Shown piece by piece: positions 41,115-50,572 of a stretch of 64,000 nucleotides of DNA. The DNA comes from Clostridium sp. MCC353. Its GTDB lineage: Bacteria; Bacillota; Clostridia; Lachnospirales; Lachnospiraceae. The notes below the pieces were generated by a model, which did not search any database, was not told where the DNA came from, and saw only the letters and a program-made list of their open reading frames with translations. A program made the translations under genes and the position numbers. Within the stretch, counting starts at the first letter, position 1, and each line of letters starts with the position of its first letter. The stretch lies in assembly GCF_018785315.1 (NCBI RefSeq), contig NZ_WQPN01000006.1, positions 1 to 64,000 on the forward strand, given 5' to 3'.

Positions 41115-41993
41115 ATGAACTATTTTGAAAAACACCCCATGATCATGATTGTGATCGGTATAATCGGAATCTCGTTGTCCGCAATTTTTGTGAAGTATTC
41201 CCAAGCCCCCTCAGTGATTACAGCCGCCTACCGCCTTCTCTGGACGGTGCTGCTCATGTCGCCGGTGGTTCTGTGTAAAAAAAACAGGAGGGAAGAACTG
41301 ATAGCCACTAATCCTAAAACAGTGGCATTATGTGCGGTCAGCGGGATTTTTCTGGCCCTCCATTTTGCCATCTGGTTTGAATCTTTAAACCATACCTCTG
41401 TGGCCAGTTCCACCACCATCGTATGTACGGAAGTGATCTGGGTTGCGCTGGGATTTTGTCTGTTTATGAAAGGGAAAATATCAAAAGCGGCGGTGCTGGC
41501 GATTCTCATAACCATTGCCGGAAGCATTTTAATCGCCCTTTCCGATTCTTCCACCGGGGGCGGGCACCTGTACGGGGATGTGCTGGCCTTTGCGGCTGCC
41601 GTATCCGTGGCCGTTTACACGCTGATTGGGCGGGTGGCCAGAACTACCACATCCACCACCATATATACGTACATTGTATACATATTCTCAGCCATAACCC
41701 TGGTGCTCATTGCGGTTATGCAGGGGCTTCCGCTGACCGGGTATGGGAGCAGCGGGATCATCGTGGGACTTTTGCTCAGCATCTTTTCCACGATTTTGGG
41801 GCACAGCATTTTCAGTTGGTGCCTCAAGTTCCTATCACCGGCATTTGTATCCGCATCCAAGCTGTGTGAGCCTGTGGTAGCCGCATTGTTTGCCGTTGTG
41901 CTTTTTCAAGAGATACCAAAGCCGATGCAAATACTCGGCGGAGTCATTATCATCGGAGGAGTTGTTTATTATTCAAGAATAGAATCCCGGTAA
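41115..41993 (+). CDS. DMT-superfamily EamA-type membrane transporter
   Basis: A 292-residue transporter of ten helices in two EamA repeats; SAIFVKYSQAPSVITAAYRL at the start and EPVVAALFAVVLFQEIPKP in repeat two are typical. Not a close duplicate of the one at 4482. Substrate unknown. It is the last gene of the three-gene plus-strand unit, ending just before a strong terminator. Confidence 0.88.
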   Translation: MNYFEKHPMIMIVIGIIGISLSAIFVKYSQAPSVITAAYRLLWTVLLMSPVVLCKKNRREELIATNPKTVALCAVSGIFLALHFAIWFESLNHTSVASSTTIVCTEVIWVALGFCLFMKGKISKAAVLAILITIAGSILIALSDSSTGGGHLYGDVLAFAAAVSVAVYTLIGRVARTTTSTTIYTYIVYIFSAITLVLIAVMQGLPLTGYGSSGIIVGLLLSIFSTILGHSIFSWCLKFLSPAFVSASKLCEPVVAALFAVVLFQEIPKPMQILGGVIIIGGVVYYSRIESR

Positions 41994-41999
41994 AGGAAA

Positions 42000-42039
42000 A
42001 CGTGGAGAAGGTTAGCCATCGGGCTAACCTTCTCCACGT
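42000..42039. terminator. Bidirectional terminator between convergent genes
   Basis: A 17-bp perfect stem GTGGAGAAGGTTAGCC with a four-base loop, followed by pyrimidine-rich sequence ending in TTTTTTT on the plus strand. On the minus strand it covers the last codons of the response regulator. Confidence 0.85.
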
Positions 42040-42791
42040 TCTTCTTTCTTCCTTTTTTTATATTCCTGAGGCGTCACCCCCGTCCTGTTTTTAAACAGCG
42101 TGGAGAAATACTGCACGCTCTGATATCCCAGCCTGGAGGCGATTTCATAAGTTTTCAAATTGGTCATATCCAGCAGCTCCATGGCCCGTTCGACCTTGAT
42201 CTGCTTGACGGAATCGGAAAATGGCATCCCTGTCTTTTCCTTAAAATACCTGCTGAAATACGAAGGGTTCATATGCAGGTACTCTGCCACCTCCAGAAGG
42301 GACAGTTCCTGTTCCACATGGCTTCTCATATATCTCAGGGCGCGGTCTATGGCGCTCCGGCCTTCGCTTTTGGACAAGTCGTCCTCCTGGCTTAAATCCT
42401 GCTCCTTTCCCCTGATCTTATCCAGCCTTCGCCTGACCCGGGCCACCTGTTCCATCACTTCGCTTTTCAGGACCGGCTTCACGATATATCCGGCCACTCC
42501 CAGCTCAATGGCCTTTTTGGCATACTCAAACTCCTCGTATGCGGTTATGATCAGGAATTCACAGTCCGGCAGCAGCTTTTTCAACTGTTCCACCGCCTGC
42601 AGGCCGTCAAATTCCGGCATCCTGATATCGGTCAAAATGATATCGGGCTGGTATTTCAGCGCCAGCTCCACCAATTCCCTTCCGTTTAAAGCGGTGGCCG
42701 CCAGCTTGACGCCGCACTCTTCCCAGGGAATCGTATTGGAAATTCCCTGTAGTACGATCTTCTCATCATCAGCAATTATAATCTTATACAT
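42024..42791 (-). CDS. YesN-type response regulator with AraC DNA-binding domain
   Basis: A 255-residue protein. The receiver domain starts MYKIIIADDEKIVLQGI, with the phospho-acceptor aspartate in DIILTDIRMPEFDGL and the lysine in GYIVKPVLKSE. The C-terminal AraC double helix-turn-helix is seen in LSLLEVAEYLHMNPSYFSRY and TYEIASRLGYQSVQYFSTLF. It works with the YesM-type kinase whose gene overlaps it by eight bases, and probably controls the ABC importer and the pectate-lyase-like gene in the same cluster. GGGGGAGGAAA precedes the ATG. Confidence 0.93.
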   Translation of the reverse strand: MYKIIIADDEKIVLQGISNTIPWEECGVKLAATALNGRELVELALKYQPDIILTDIRMPEFDGLQAVEQLKKLLPDCEFLIITAYEEFEYAKKAIELGVAGYIVKPVLKSEVMEQVARVRRRLDKIRGKEQDLSQEDDLSKSEGRSAIDRALRYMRSHVEQELSLLEVAEYLHMNPSYFSRYFKEKTGMPFSDSVKQIKVERAMELLDMTNLKTYEIASRLGYQSVQYFSTLFKNRTGVTPQEYKKRKKEERGEG

Positions 42792-44550
42792 TTTCCTCCC
42801 CCGGCATCTCTAATACTACTCTCGTCCACTCGTTCCAGACGCTGTCAATGGTAATCGAAGCGTTTCCATGGTAACGCAGCTCCAGCCGTCTGGCAATGTT
42901 GACCAGGGCAAAATACTTTTTGCCATCAGCCGTCCCGTCCTTTAACGCCTCCCGTATTTCCAAAAGCACATGTTCTTCAATCCCCTGCCCATTATCCCAT
43001 ATTTCGAAGCGCAGGCGGCCGTTATACAGAGTGCCCGACACTTCGATCTCAGTCATACCTTCCTTATACCTGGCCCCATGCCCGATGGCATTTTCAACCA
43101 ATGGCTGCAAAATCAGATTTGGTATGCAGAGAGGCAGAATCTCTTCATCGAAGCAAATATGGCATTGGAACTGGTCGGCAAATCTCACCTGCTGAATCCA
43201 CACATAATACTCCAACTGCTTTAAATTGTCCGCAAGGCAGATATCCTGGTTCCCGTAGTTCAGCGCCGTCTTGTAATAGCCTGCTGTGGCGCACACCATC
43301 CGCTCCATGCCCTCATAATCCTTCTGTTCTATCATCCAGATCATGTTGTTGAATATATTGTAGAGGAAATGGGGGTTGATCTGCGACTGGAGCAGCCGGT
43401 ATTTGAAATCCTCTTTTCTCAGCCGCTCTTCCAGCACCTCCCGCACCAGCCGCTGGAGATTCGCGGCCATGTGGTTGAATCCCTGGAAAATCTCGCCGAA
43501 CACATCGTCCCTCTGCTCCTCTATGTTCACCCCGAAGGTTCCCTTTTCCATCTCCTTCATGGCGTTCATCAGCACAGCCACGGGCTGGGACATTTTTTTA
43601 TCGGAAATACGGATGATCACTCCATAGGCCGCCGCAAACAAAAGGATGACCGCCGCCGTACAGGCAGCAACCGGCAGCAGATTGGGGCGCAGGTCGTGTT
43701 CTTTGTAAAAACAGTAAACCGATAGCCCGGTTTCTTCCTGCCCCTTTTTGAGGGCCGCGTATTTCGTGCCGTTGTACTGATAACGGTACAGGCGGCCGGA
43801 CGCATGTTCCATCTGCCTGCCGATCCCCTCCGCCCCCTGCCAGAGGTTAAAATGTTCCTGTTCCATATGTAAGGGCGGCAGATATTCTCCGTTAAAAGAG
43901 ATCATGGTGCCCTGGGAGCCGTCTCCCGGCGCCAGGTAGTTATACAGCTCGTTCACCGGAATGCCCACACAGAGAATCCCTTCTTTCCGGCCTGTCAAGG
44001 TGGAATATACCGGGCGCATCAGCGTCACCACATTTTTATTCCTGTGAAAATAGGGGAGGAAATGGTCCTGATAATCCATGACCCAGCCGCTCCCGTCCGT
44101 CTCCCCGGTGATCCTGTCATAATACATCCTGAACTCTTCTTCCAGCCCGTAAAACACCCCTTCGTTGGACGTAACCAGGTTTCCCGGCCCCGACAAATAG
44201 ATATCCGCCCAGGAAACAGCGCTGACATTGAGCGCCATATTGGCCAGATAGTCCACGCAGTCCCGGTAAAGGAGATAATCCGGCTTGCTCTTATAGTTCT
44301 TCATCAGGTTCTGTACCTCAGAGCTGGTCCATATGCTGGACGCTATGGTATCCGCCTCCGCCATGATCCTCTCCGTATAAAACAGGCTTTGGCTCAACTG
44401 GCTCTCCTTCTCGTCCCGGATCAGCTTCCTCTCCCGGTAAGTATAATAGCCGATCAGAATCACATTGATGCAGACTGCCGCAATCACCAGAACCGTCAAA
44501 AACTGCAAGTAAATCACCCGCATATATGATGTTTTTTTCTTTCCTCCCAT
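42784..44550 (-). CDS. YesM-type sensor histidine kinase
   Basis: About 588 residues: a membrane helix near the N-terminus (IYLQFLTVLVIAAVCINVIL), an extracellular sensor of about 240 residues, a second helix (LPVAACTAAVILLFAAAYGV), a HAMP linker, then a His_kinase domain with the phosphorylated histidine in QINPHFLYNIFNNMIW and the ATPase domain (N box VENAIGHG, G box WDNGQGIEEH). The start at 44550 is preferred because of the G-rich site before it. It senses a carbohydrate cue, possibly through the binding protein encoded next to it. Confidence 0.92.
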   Translation of the reverse strand: MGGKKKTSYMRVIYLQFLTVLVIAAVCINVILIGYYTYRERKLIRDEKESQLSQSLFYTERIMAEADTIASSIWTSSEVQNLMKNYKSKPDYLLYRDCVDYLANMALNVSAVSWADIYLSGPGNLVTSNEGVFYGLEEEFRMYYDRITGETDGSGWVMDYQDHFLPYFHRNKNVVTLMRPVYSTLTGRKEGILCVGIPVNELYNYLAPGDGSQGTMISFNGEYLPPLHMEQEHFNLWQGAEGIGRQMEHASGRLYRYQYNGTKYAALKKGQEETGLSVYCFYKEHDLRPNLLPVAACTAAVILLFAAAYGVIIRISDKKMSQPVAVLMNAMKEMEKGTFGVNIEEQRDDVFGEIFQGFNHMAANLQRLVREVLEERLRKEDFKYRLLQSQINPHFLYNIFNNMIWMIEQKDYEGMERMVCATAGYYKTALNYGNQDICLADNLKQLEYYVWIQQVRFADQFQCHICFDEEILPLCIPNLILQPLVENAIGHGARYKEGMTEIEVSGTLYNGRLRFEIWDNGQGIEEHVLLEIREALKDGTADGKKYFALVNIARRLELRYHGNASITIDSVWNEWTRVVLEMPGEENV

Positions 44551-44649
44551 ACCCCCGCCCCCTCTCATCGTTTCATTATATCAAATGAACCGTATGATTT
44601 CACCCGCAGGGGATTTCCAATTTATGTAAATGCCCCCGGGAAATGCCCT

Positions 44650-44677
44650 GACGCCTGGCAGATATCTGCCAGGCGTC
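44650..44677. other. 28-bp perfect palindrome between transporter and kinase genes
   Basis: GACGCCTGGCAGA and its exact complement around TA, just after the solute-binding protein stop. It lacks a T-run, so it is more likely an mRNA-stabilising or attenuating hairpin that keeps transporter mRNA above regulator mRNA than a full terminator. Confidence 0.7.
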
Positions 44678-44685
44678 CAGTCTGT

Positions 44686-46209
44686 CTACTGATTCAGTTC
44701 TTTCAGCATGGCGTCTCCGTCAATGCTGTTCCAGAAATTCTTATAATTGTCCATTCCCTCTTCAACCGTAACGCTTCCCAGCACGATTTGTGACACAATC
44801 TCTTTCCATGTGCTGGTGATGGATGCGGAGCACTCATCATACAAATCGGATTTACCGGAAGGGATCATATATTTCGGCCCTTTTACTTCCAGCGACTTTT
44901 CGATCATTTCCTGCTGGGCAGGAAGAGAGGATTCCAAATCCGCGCTGAGTTTAAACTTCAGGTCGAAATCCCCGATGAAGGAATCGTACAGGAAGGAGTA
45001 TTTGGGGGAGTAACCGGAATTAGCAGCCTTCTCCGTTGCTTCCAGATAACCGTCTCCATTAATGCTGTAATGTTTTCCTTCCACGCCGATATTAAAGAAC
45101 GCCGGATACATTTCCGGGTCCATGACCATGGTTTCGATTACGTCAAATGCTTTCTGAGGGTCCTTGCAGTCCGCGGATATGCTGAACGCAATCTGCACGG
45201 ATTCATTTAGGCATCCGCCGTCGCCGTTTGGCCCGTAGAGACAGTAAATCGGGAACACATCGCTCTCCTTGCCCGCTTTGGCGCTCTCTCTGATATAAGT
45301 TGTATAGTTGGTCGTATAATCGATATCGCAGGCGGCCTTTCCAATGTACATGTATTCCCGCATGGTAGCCATTTCCGTGGTGATAAATTCCTGATCCAGT
45401 ACGCCGGAATCATAGAGTTCCTTCAGATAATTAAGGGCTTCTGCCATCTGGGGTTCCTGGAATCCGTCCACGTATTCACCGGCCTCATTTTTATACACTC
45501 CCGCATAGGCACCAAAGGAGTTCATAAAAAATTGGAAGTTATCTATAAATTTAGGAAAACTGAATGGGATGATGCCCGTGCCTTTCAGTTTCTGCATTTC
45601 CGTCATAAATTCTTCTGTGGTAGGCGTGTTGGAAAGCTCAATTCCGTACTGTTCCATGATATCCTTTCTCAGAAACAGGACCTTCATCTTTGGATTCACA
45701 TAGGGCACATGGTAAATCTGGCCGTCAATGGCCAGGGCATCATATAAATCCTGGCTGATGGTGGACAGCTTTTCCGAATTTTTGATATAATCATTCAGGC
45801 AGAGGACTTTTCCCCTGGCCGCATAGTTGGGAAGACGGGTCATAGCCTGTGACACGTAGAAGATATCCGGCACATCGCCGCCTGATATCATGGTTTCCAG
45901 CTTGTCATTGTAGCTGGAACTGGGCGGGATGATCGCTTTGATCTCGGTTCCCGTCTTTTCCTCCAGCATATCGATCACCGCCTGCTGCAGCTCCGGATCC
46001 GTGCTCAGTCCAAATGTGTTGTCCGATGAGCACAGGGTCAGAGAAACCGGCTTTTGCTCCTTCTCCGAAACCGCCCCAGAGGTCTGTCCGGCAGACGCTC
46101 CCGAAGTCCCTTTTGGCGGCTCTGCCCCGCCTTTTGCACATCCGCCCAAAGCGGCCGCGGACAATGTAACCGCCAGTGCTGCTGCTGTCATTTTTCTGAT
46201 TACTCTCAT
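44686..46209 (-). CDS. ABC transporter solute-binding lipoprotein
   Basis: A 507-residue lipoprotein with lipobox LGGC (cysteine near residue 24), a short Gly/Ser linker and the extracellular binding-protein fold (LEEKTGTEIKAIIPPSSSYN, GQIYHVPYVNPKMKVLFLR). It delivers oligosaccharides, probably pectin-derived given the adjacent lyase, to the two permeases upstream in the operon. AGGGG lies before the start. Confidence 0.92.
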   Translation of the reverse strand: MRVIRKMTAAALAVTLSAAALGGCAKGGAEPPKGTSGASAGQTSGAVSEKEQKPVSLTLCSSDNTFGLSTDPELQQAVIDMLEEKTGTEIKAIIPPSSSYNDKLETMISGGDVPDIFYVSQAMTRLPNYAARGKVLCLNDYIKNSEKLSTISQDLYDALAIDGQIYHVPYVNPKMKVLFLRKDIMEQYGIELSNTPTTEEFMTEMQKLKGTGIIPFSFPKFIDNFQFFMNSFGAYAGVYKNEAGEYVDGFQEPQMAEALNYLKELYDSGVLDQEFITTEMATMREYMYIGKAACDIDYTTNYTTYIRESAKAGKESDVFPIYCLYGPNGDGGCLNESVQIAFSISADCKDPQKAFDVIETMVMDPEMYPAFFNIGVEGKHYSINGDGYLEATEKAANSGYSPKYSFLYDSFIGDFDLKFKLSADLESSLPAQQEMIEKSLEVKGPKYMIPSGKSDLYDECSASITSTWKEIVSQIVLGSVTVEEGMDNYKNFWNSIDGDAMLKELNQ

Positions 46210-46229
46210 ATCATTTCCCCTTTTCCTTT

Positions 46230-47105
46230 TTATTCTTTAACTGAACCCAGCATCAATCCCGTAACAAAATATCTCTGTACAAACGGATAAATGATGAGCA
46301 CAGGAAGCATCCCCAAAACCATGACCGCCATTTTGGTGTTATCGTAAACCACGTTATTTTCCCCGAGGGAACCGTCTCCCTGGAAGACCAGCGCCCGCAG
46401 CATGACCTGCAGCGTATATTTTTCACTGCTGTTGATGAACATCACCGCCTCCGTATACCGGTTCCAGAAGGATACGAAGTAGAACAGGGTGACCGCCGCC
46501 AGAATGGGAACGGAAACCGGCAGGACGATTTTCAACAGCACCGCGATATCATTGCACCCGTCCAGCCTGGCTGATTCCATCAGGCTCTCCGGGATGGATG
46601 ACATATAGTTTTTCACAATTATCAAATTAAATGTAGAAACCACGAACGGCAGAATCAGGGAAAGATAGGAATCGATCAGCCCCAGATTCTTAATCAGCAC
46701 ATAAAACGGCATGATCCCTGCTTCAAATACCAGCGTAATGGATACCGCCCTCATAAAAAACCGGCGGAACACCAGCTTTTTCTGGGCCAGGGCAAATCCC
46801 AGCGGAACCGTGACCGCCATGGCCGCCGCCGTGCCTCCCACCGCCACCAGAAGCGAATTATAAAATCCCTTCATATAGCCGCTGGACAGCACTTTTGCAT
46901 AGTTTTTAAATGTAATGGTTCTCGGCATCATCAGATAGACGCCCCCCATCACATCCTTATCTTCCGCCAGGGATGTGATGACGATGTTCCAGATGGGAAG
47001 CACCACAATCGTACAGACCGCCGCCAGGAACATGCCGTTGAAAATCCGGTATCCAATCCTCCATTTAGATTCTTTGATTCTTCTTTTACTCACTGCTTGT
47101 TTCAT
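46230..47105 (-). CDS. Sugar ABC transporter permease (CUT1, MalG/LplC type)
   Basis: A 291-residue permease with six helices and the EAA loop ESARLDGCNDIAVLLKIVLP. Paired with the permease at 47121 and the lipoprotein at 44686; no ATPase is encoded nearby, as usual for importers that share a common MsmX-type ATPase. AGGAGGG precedes the ATG. Confidence 0.93.
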   Translation of the reverse strand: MKQAVSKRRIKESKWRIGYRIFNGMFLAAVCTIVVLPIWNIVITSLAEDKDVMGGVYLMMPRTITFKNYAKVLSSGYMKGFYNSLLVAVGGTAAAMAVTVPLGFALAQKKLVFRRFFMRAVSITLVFEAGIMPFYVLIKNLGLIDSYLSLILPFVVSTFNLIIVKNYMSSIPESLMESARLDGCNDIAVLLKIVLPVSVPILAAVTLFYFVSFWNRYTEAVMFINSSEKYTLQVMLRALVFQGDGSLGENNVVYDNTKMAVMVLGMLPVLIIYPFVQRYFVTGLMLGSVKE

Positions 47106-47120
47106 CTCCCGCTTTCCCTC

Positions 47121-48023
47121 CTAAAGAATTGAATCATCCAGAAAACGCTTGCTGAACCAGTTAGTCCCCAGCACCAGGCACAGGCTGACGATTCCCGTAA
47201 ACAGGCTGATGGCAGTTCCATAACCGATATTTCCTGAAAGGATTCCCTCCCTGTACGCATAAGTCTGGAGCACATCGCTGGCAGAATACACGGAAGCGTT
47301 ATACATAACCAGAACCTGTTCAAAGATCAGGAGCACATGGGACAGGTTTAAAAGCAGCATGGTCACTATGGTACCCTTTATGCTGGGAATGGTAATATAC
47401 CACACCTGGCGGAATCTGTCGCAGCCGTCAATGGCGGCCGCCTCATAGAGCTGGGGATCCACTGTGGATAAAGTGGCTACATAGATCACCGCTCCATACC
47501 CCATCTGCCTCCAGATATAGGAAACGATCAGCACCAGCCGGAACCAATGGGGATCTGCCATAAAATAAATGGGATCATGGCCGAAATACTGTAAAAGCTG
47601 GTTTACGGCCCCTCCTGACGGCGAAAGCAGGGTTACAAACACGCATCCCACCACGACCCAGGAAAAAAAATAAGGTATGTAAATCATAAACTGCACAGAC
47701 CGTTTCATAAACAATGATTTCAATTCATTAATCATCAGAGCGACCAGCAGCGGAAACGGAAAATAAAAAATGATATTGCACAGGCTGATGATGATCGTAT
47801 TTTTAAATGAATTCCAGAATACGGTCGACCGGAACAGCCGGCTGAAATTCCGTATTCCCACAAAATCCACCGTCTTTTTGAAGCCATAGTTTGTGAACGC
47901 GAGGGCCAGGCCGGTATAGGTAGCATATTTAAAAATCAGGAACCACAGGATTCCGGGAAGCATCATGAGCAGCAGATACCTCTGGGCATACATGGTTTTC
48001 CATATACTTTTCTTCTCTTTCAT
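47121..48023 (-). CDS. Sugar ABC transporter permease (CUT1, LplB type)
   Basis: About 300 residues with six helices; first helix YLLLMMLPGILWFLIFKYA, EAA loop YEAAAIDGCDRFRQVWYIT. The start at 48023 follows GAGGAGAC and is preferred to 48062. It is the first gene of the operon that runs through the second permease, lipoprotein, kinase and regulator, divergent from the lyase gene. Confidence 0.92.
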   Translation of the reverse strand: MKEKKSIWKTMYAQRYLLLMMLPGILWFLIFKYATYTGLALAFTNYGFKKTVDFVGIRNFSRLFRSTVFWNSFKNTIIISLCNIIFYFPFPLLVALMINELKSLFMKRSVQFMIYIPYFFSWVVVGCVFVTLLSPSGGAVNQLLQYFGHDPIYFMADPHWFRLVLIVSYIWRQMGYGAVIYVATLSTVDPQLYEAAAIDGCDRFRQVWYITIPSIKGTIVTMLLLNLSHVLLIFEQVLVMYNASVYSASDVLQTYAYREGILSGNIGYGTAISLFTGIVSLCLVLGTNWFSKRFLDDSIL

Positions 48024-48150
48024 TTCTTGTCTCCTCTTCACTTTTTCTGTCGACACAATCATTGTACAATAGTTTCAAGCGGGCAGAAACATCACATTTT
48101 TTACATTTTGTTCGTTATTTTTACCTCCTTTTTAAGTTCCTGCAAAAGGC

Positions 48151-48179
48151 TTGACACCGCGTCTTTCCTGCTGTTATAT
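48151..48179 (+). promoter_or_regulatory. Promoter of the pectate-lyase-like gene
   Basis: TTGACA (48151-48156), 17 bases, TTATAT (48174-48179), followed by a GGAAAGG ribosome site and ATG at 48217. Confidence 0.72.
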
Positions 48180-48216
48180 TTTTGTTCAACACAATACAGA
48201 AAGGAAAGGGATATAC

Positions 48217-50325
48217 ATGCGGCCATCCAAACGTTCCCTGCCCCTGTGGAAATCAACCACCTTCGGGCAGTCCACAGACTTAAATTTTCATACCGGAGTC
48301 CTGCCTGGGAAAACAGGCGTAAATGACGTGCGGCCGTTCGGGCAGACGGTTCCTCTGGTTCCTGAAGCGCCGGCTCCCGCTCAGGATATCATCATCGAAT
48401 CAAGGGGCGGGAAGATCCAGCCGGTCCACGACGGGCTCACTTTTTACTATACGGAAATACCGGCTACACAAAACTTCATCCTGAGCGCTGACATTACCCT
48501 GCTCCAGCTCGGCCCCGAGGATCATACGGCCCCCAACGGTCAGGAGGCCTGCGGAATCATGATCCGCGATGTAAACGGGCCCCAAAGGCAGGACCCGTTC
48601 ATTCCCGGCTATGAAGAATATCCGGCTGCCAGCAATATGGTCATGCTGGATTTTGTCGCCTCCGGACGGACATCCAATTCTCCGGCATCCCTGCAGGCAG
48701 CGGCCCGGTACGGGGTGTTTGATCCATCCGGCAACAGCGGCGTCAGTTTTCTCACCCGGACGCTGGAGCCGGATTTTGCCCGCCCTGCCTCTCCGGATGG
48801 TAGCGGACAATACCAGGCGGCGGCCCGCCTGTGCCTGGAACGGAATGATACCGGTTTCCTTCTTTCTTACCAAGGTCCGGATCAGGAGGAAATCAAAACC
48901 TTTTCCTTTGATGACCCCCAAATTGCCCCTAACATCATGACAGCCATCGATTCCGGACGGATGTATGCCGGATTTTTCGCCGCCCGGAATGCCCGGATGG
49001 AGGTTCGGAATATTTCCCTCACGTTTCTCCCGTGTACATCGGCAGCCCTCACGCCTCCGAAGCGGTTTCAGGCCCCGGCGGTCCCGGCTCTGATCCGCAC
49101 CTCCCCGGACTGGTGCAATAACGGCAGTTACTGCGTGTCCGTCATGGCCAGCGTCTCTGGACGTCTCACCATAAAGGCAGGAGGCAGAACAGAATGCAGT
49201 TTCATGCCTGTAACTCCCGGCATCCAGACACAGCACATGATCCCGGTCATCAGCGCCCATACCATGGTTTCCGTTATTTTTACAACAGAGGACGGTGCGT
49301 CCCTGTGTGAAGAAATGACCGTCACACGCGGACATTTCAGCCATGACTTATATGTATCCCCCAATGGCTCTGATCTGGGAAGCGGCTGCCCTGACGATCC
49401 GTTATCCATGGACGAGGCCGTACAGAGGCTGGTTCCCGGCGGCACTCTCCATATGCTTCCGGGCGTTTACCCTCCTGTCAGAATCCCCATGACCGCATCC
49501 GGCACTCCCACAGACCCCAAAAAGATCAGAACGGAGGGGCCGGTCATCATCCGGCCTTCTTCCAGCCATGATGTACTGTTCTCCCTGGATTCCAATTATT
49601 GGGATATAAGCGGCCTGGAACTGGACGGAAAAAGCCAGTTTGGCATATCCGGCTTTTTTATTCACGGGAGCCATAATGTGATTTCAGACTGCCGGGTGCA
49701 CCATACCATGACCCCGGCCAGGGACGCTGGTTTCATGGTCAGCACCATCCGGCCCCAGAAAGCATTCTGGCCCTCCTATAACCGTCTGATCCGCTGTGAA
49801 TCCTACGAAAACCGCGATAAAACGAATCAGAACGCGGACGGCTTCGCATGCAGGACCGGGGCGGGGGACGGGAATTGTTTTATAAGCTGCCTGTCCCACG
49901 ATAATTCTGACGATGGCTTTGACCTTTACAACAACATAAACGACGGCCCTAACGGCCCGGTTCTGCTGGAAAACTGCATTGCCTACCGAAACCACTGCAA
50001 TGGGTTTAAGCTGGGCGGAGAAGGCCGGGAGGCCGCCCACACCGTCCATAACTGCATTTCTTTTGAGAACGGGTTAAATGGGTTCAGCGATAATTTCAAT
50101 CCCGGCCAACTGCTTGTGGAACACAATACCGCATATGATAACGGCCAGTATAATTTCCTGTTCCGGCCCAGCCCTTATAAAAAGGGGCCTGACGGAGAGC
50201 CGGTTTCTGACTGCATCCTCATTGGAAATCTGTCCTTTTATACCGGAGCGGCAGAAGAACAGGAAGAACGGCCCCGTGATTATGTATCATCGCTGCATCA
50301 GGATGGCAACCGGTTTATCCTTTGA
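48217..50325 (+). CDS. PL9-type right-handed beta-helix polysaccharide lyase
   Basis: About 702 residues. An N-terminal beta-sandwich (FILSADITLLQL, EACGIMIRDV) is followed by a parallel beta-helix starting near LYVSPNGSDLGSG, with repeated turns such as NVISDCRVHH, ENCIAYRNHCNGFKLGG and VHNCISFENGLNGFSDN. The catalytic-region pattern NADGFACRTGAGDGN, then HDNSDDGFDLYN, matches PL9 pectate/polygalacturonate lyases, which use lysine and calcium-binding aspartates. There is no signal peptide, so an intracellular exo-acting role on imported oligomers is likely. It is divergent from the ABC/YesMN operon. Confidence 0.85.
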   Translation: MRPSKRSLPLWKSTTFGQSTDLNFHTGVLPGKTGVNDVRPFGQTVPLVPEAPAPAQDIIIESRGGKIQPVHDGLTFYYTEIPATQNFILSADITLLQLGPEDHTAPNGQEACGIMIRDVNGPQRQDPFIPGYEEYPAASNMVMLDFVASGRTSNSPASLQAAARYGVFDPSGNSGVSFLTRTLEPDFARPASPDGSGQYQAAARLCLERNDTGFLLSYQGPDQEEIKTFSFDDPQIAPNIMTAIDSGRMYAGFFAARNARMEVRNISLTFLPCTSAALTPPKRFQAPAVPALIRTSPDWCNNGSYCVSVMASVSGRLTIKAGGRTECSFMPVTPGIQTQHMIPVISAHTMVSVIFTTEDGASLCEEMTVTRGHFSHDLYVSPNGSDLGSGCPDDPLSMDEAVQRLVPGGTLHMLPGVYPPVRIPMTASGTPTDPKKIRTEGPVIIRPSSSHDVLFSLDSNYWDISGLELDGKSQFGISGFFIHGSHNVISDCRVHHTMTPARDAGFMVSTIRPQKAFWPSYNRLIRCESYENRDKTNQNADGFACRTGAGDGNCFISCLSHDNSDDGFDLYNNINDGPNGPVLLENCIAYRNHCNGFKLGGEGREAAHTVHNCISFENGLNGFSDNFNPGQLLVEHNTAYDNGQYNFLFRPSPYKKGPDGEPVSDCILIGNLSFYTGAAEEQEERPRDYVSSLHQDGNRFIL

Positions 50326-50351
50326 TTGAGAGGGGTTTTAGGACATGAAAT

Positions 50352-50443
50352 GTAATAGTTCAGACGGCTCATCTTCTTGACCGAAAAGGCCGGTCAGGAA
50401 GCATCGGATGCCCATCCGATGCGAAAAATGATAAAGAAAACTG
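50352..50443. repeat. 92-bp inverted repeat flanking the ribosome GTPase gene, left copy
   Basis: The 92 bases match the reverse complement of 53344-53435 with five differences and no gaps. Each copy contains two internal hairpins (TTCTTGAC/GGTCAGGAA type, and CATCGGATG/CATCCGATG). A shortened third copy in opposite orientation follows at about 50459-50505, lacking the two hairpins. Confidence 0.88.
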
Positions 50444-50482
50444 CTTACAAGCGGGCTTGACGCAGTTTTCTTTATCATTTTT
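50424..50482 (+). terminator. Long stem-loop after the lyase gene
   Basis: A 21-bp perfect stem made from the end of the 92-bp repeat and the partial third copy, with loop at 50445-50461; the right arm ends in ATTTTT. It is a plausible terminator for the lyase transcript, formed by two repeat copies meeting head to head. Confidence 0.6.
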
Positions 50483-50508
50483 CCCGCCGTCTGAACTGTT
50501 GCTATAAA

Positions 50509-50564
50509 ATAAAGAAGAGGACTGCTGCATGTCACATTCGCGTCATGCAGCAGTCCTCTTCTTT
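50509..50564 (-). terminator. Terminator of the ribosome GTPase gene
   Basis: A 20-bp stem (AAGAAGAGGACTGCTGCATG with its complement) followed on the minus strand by TTTATTTTAT, about ten bases after the stop. Confidence 0.88.
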
Positions 50565-50572
50565 ACGATATT

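Noticed and set aside
48400-49344. A 314-codon minus-strand frame inside the lyase gene
   Set aside because: It is antisense to a clear beta-helix lyase; composition and lack of a ribosome site mark it as a shadow.
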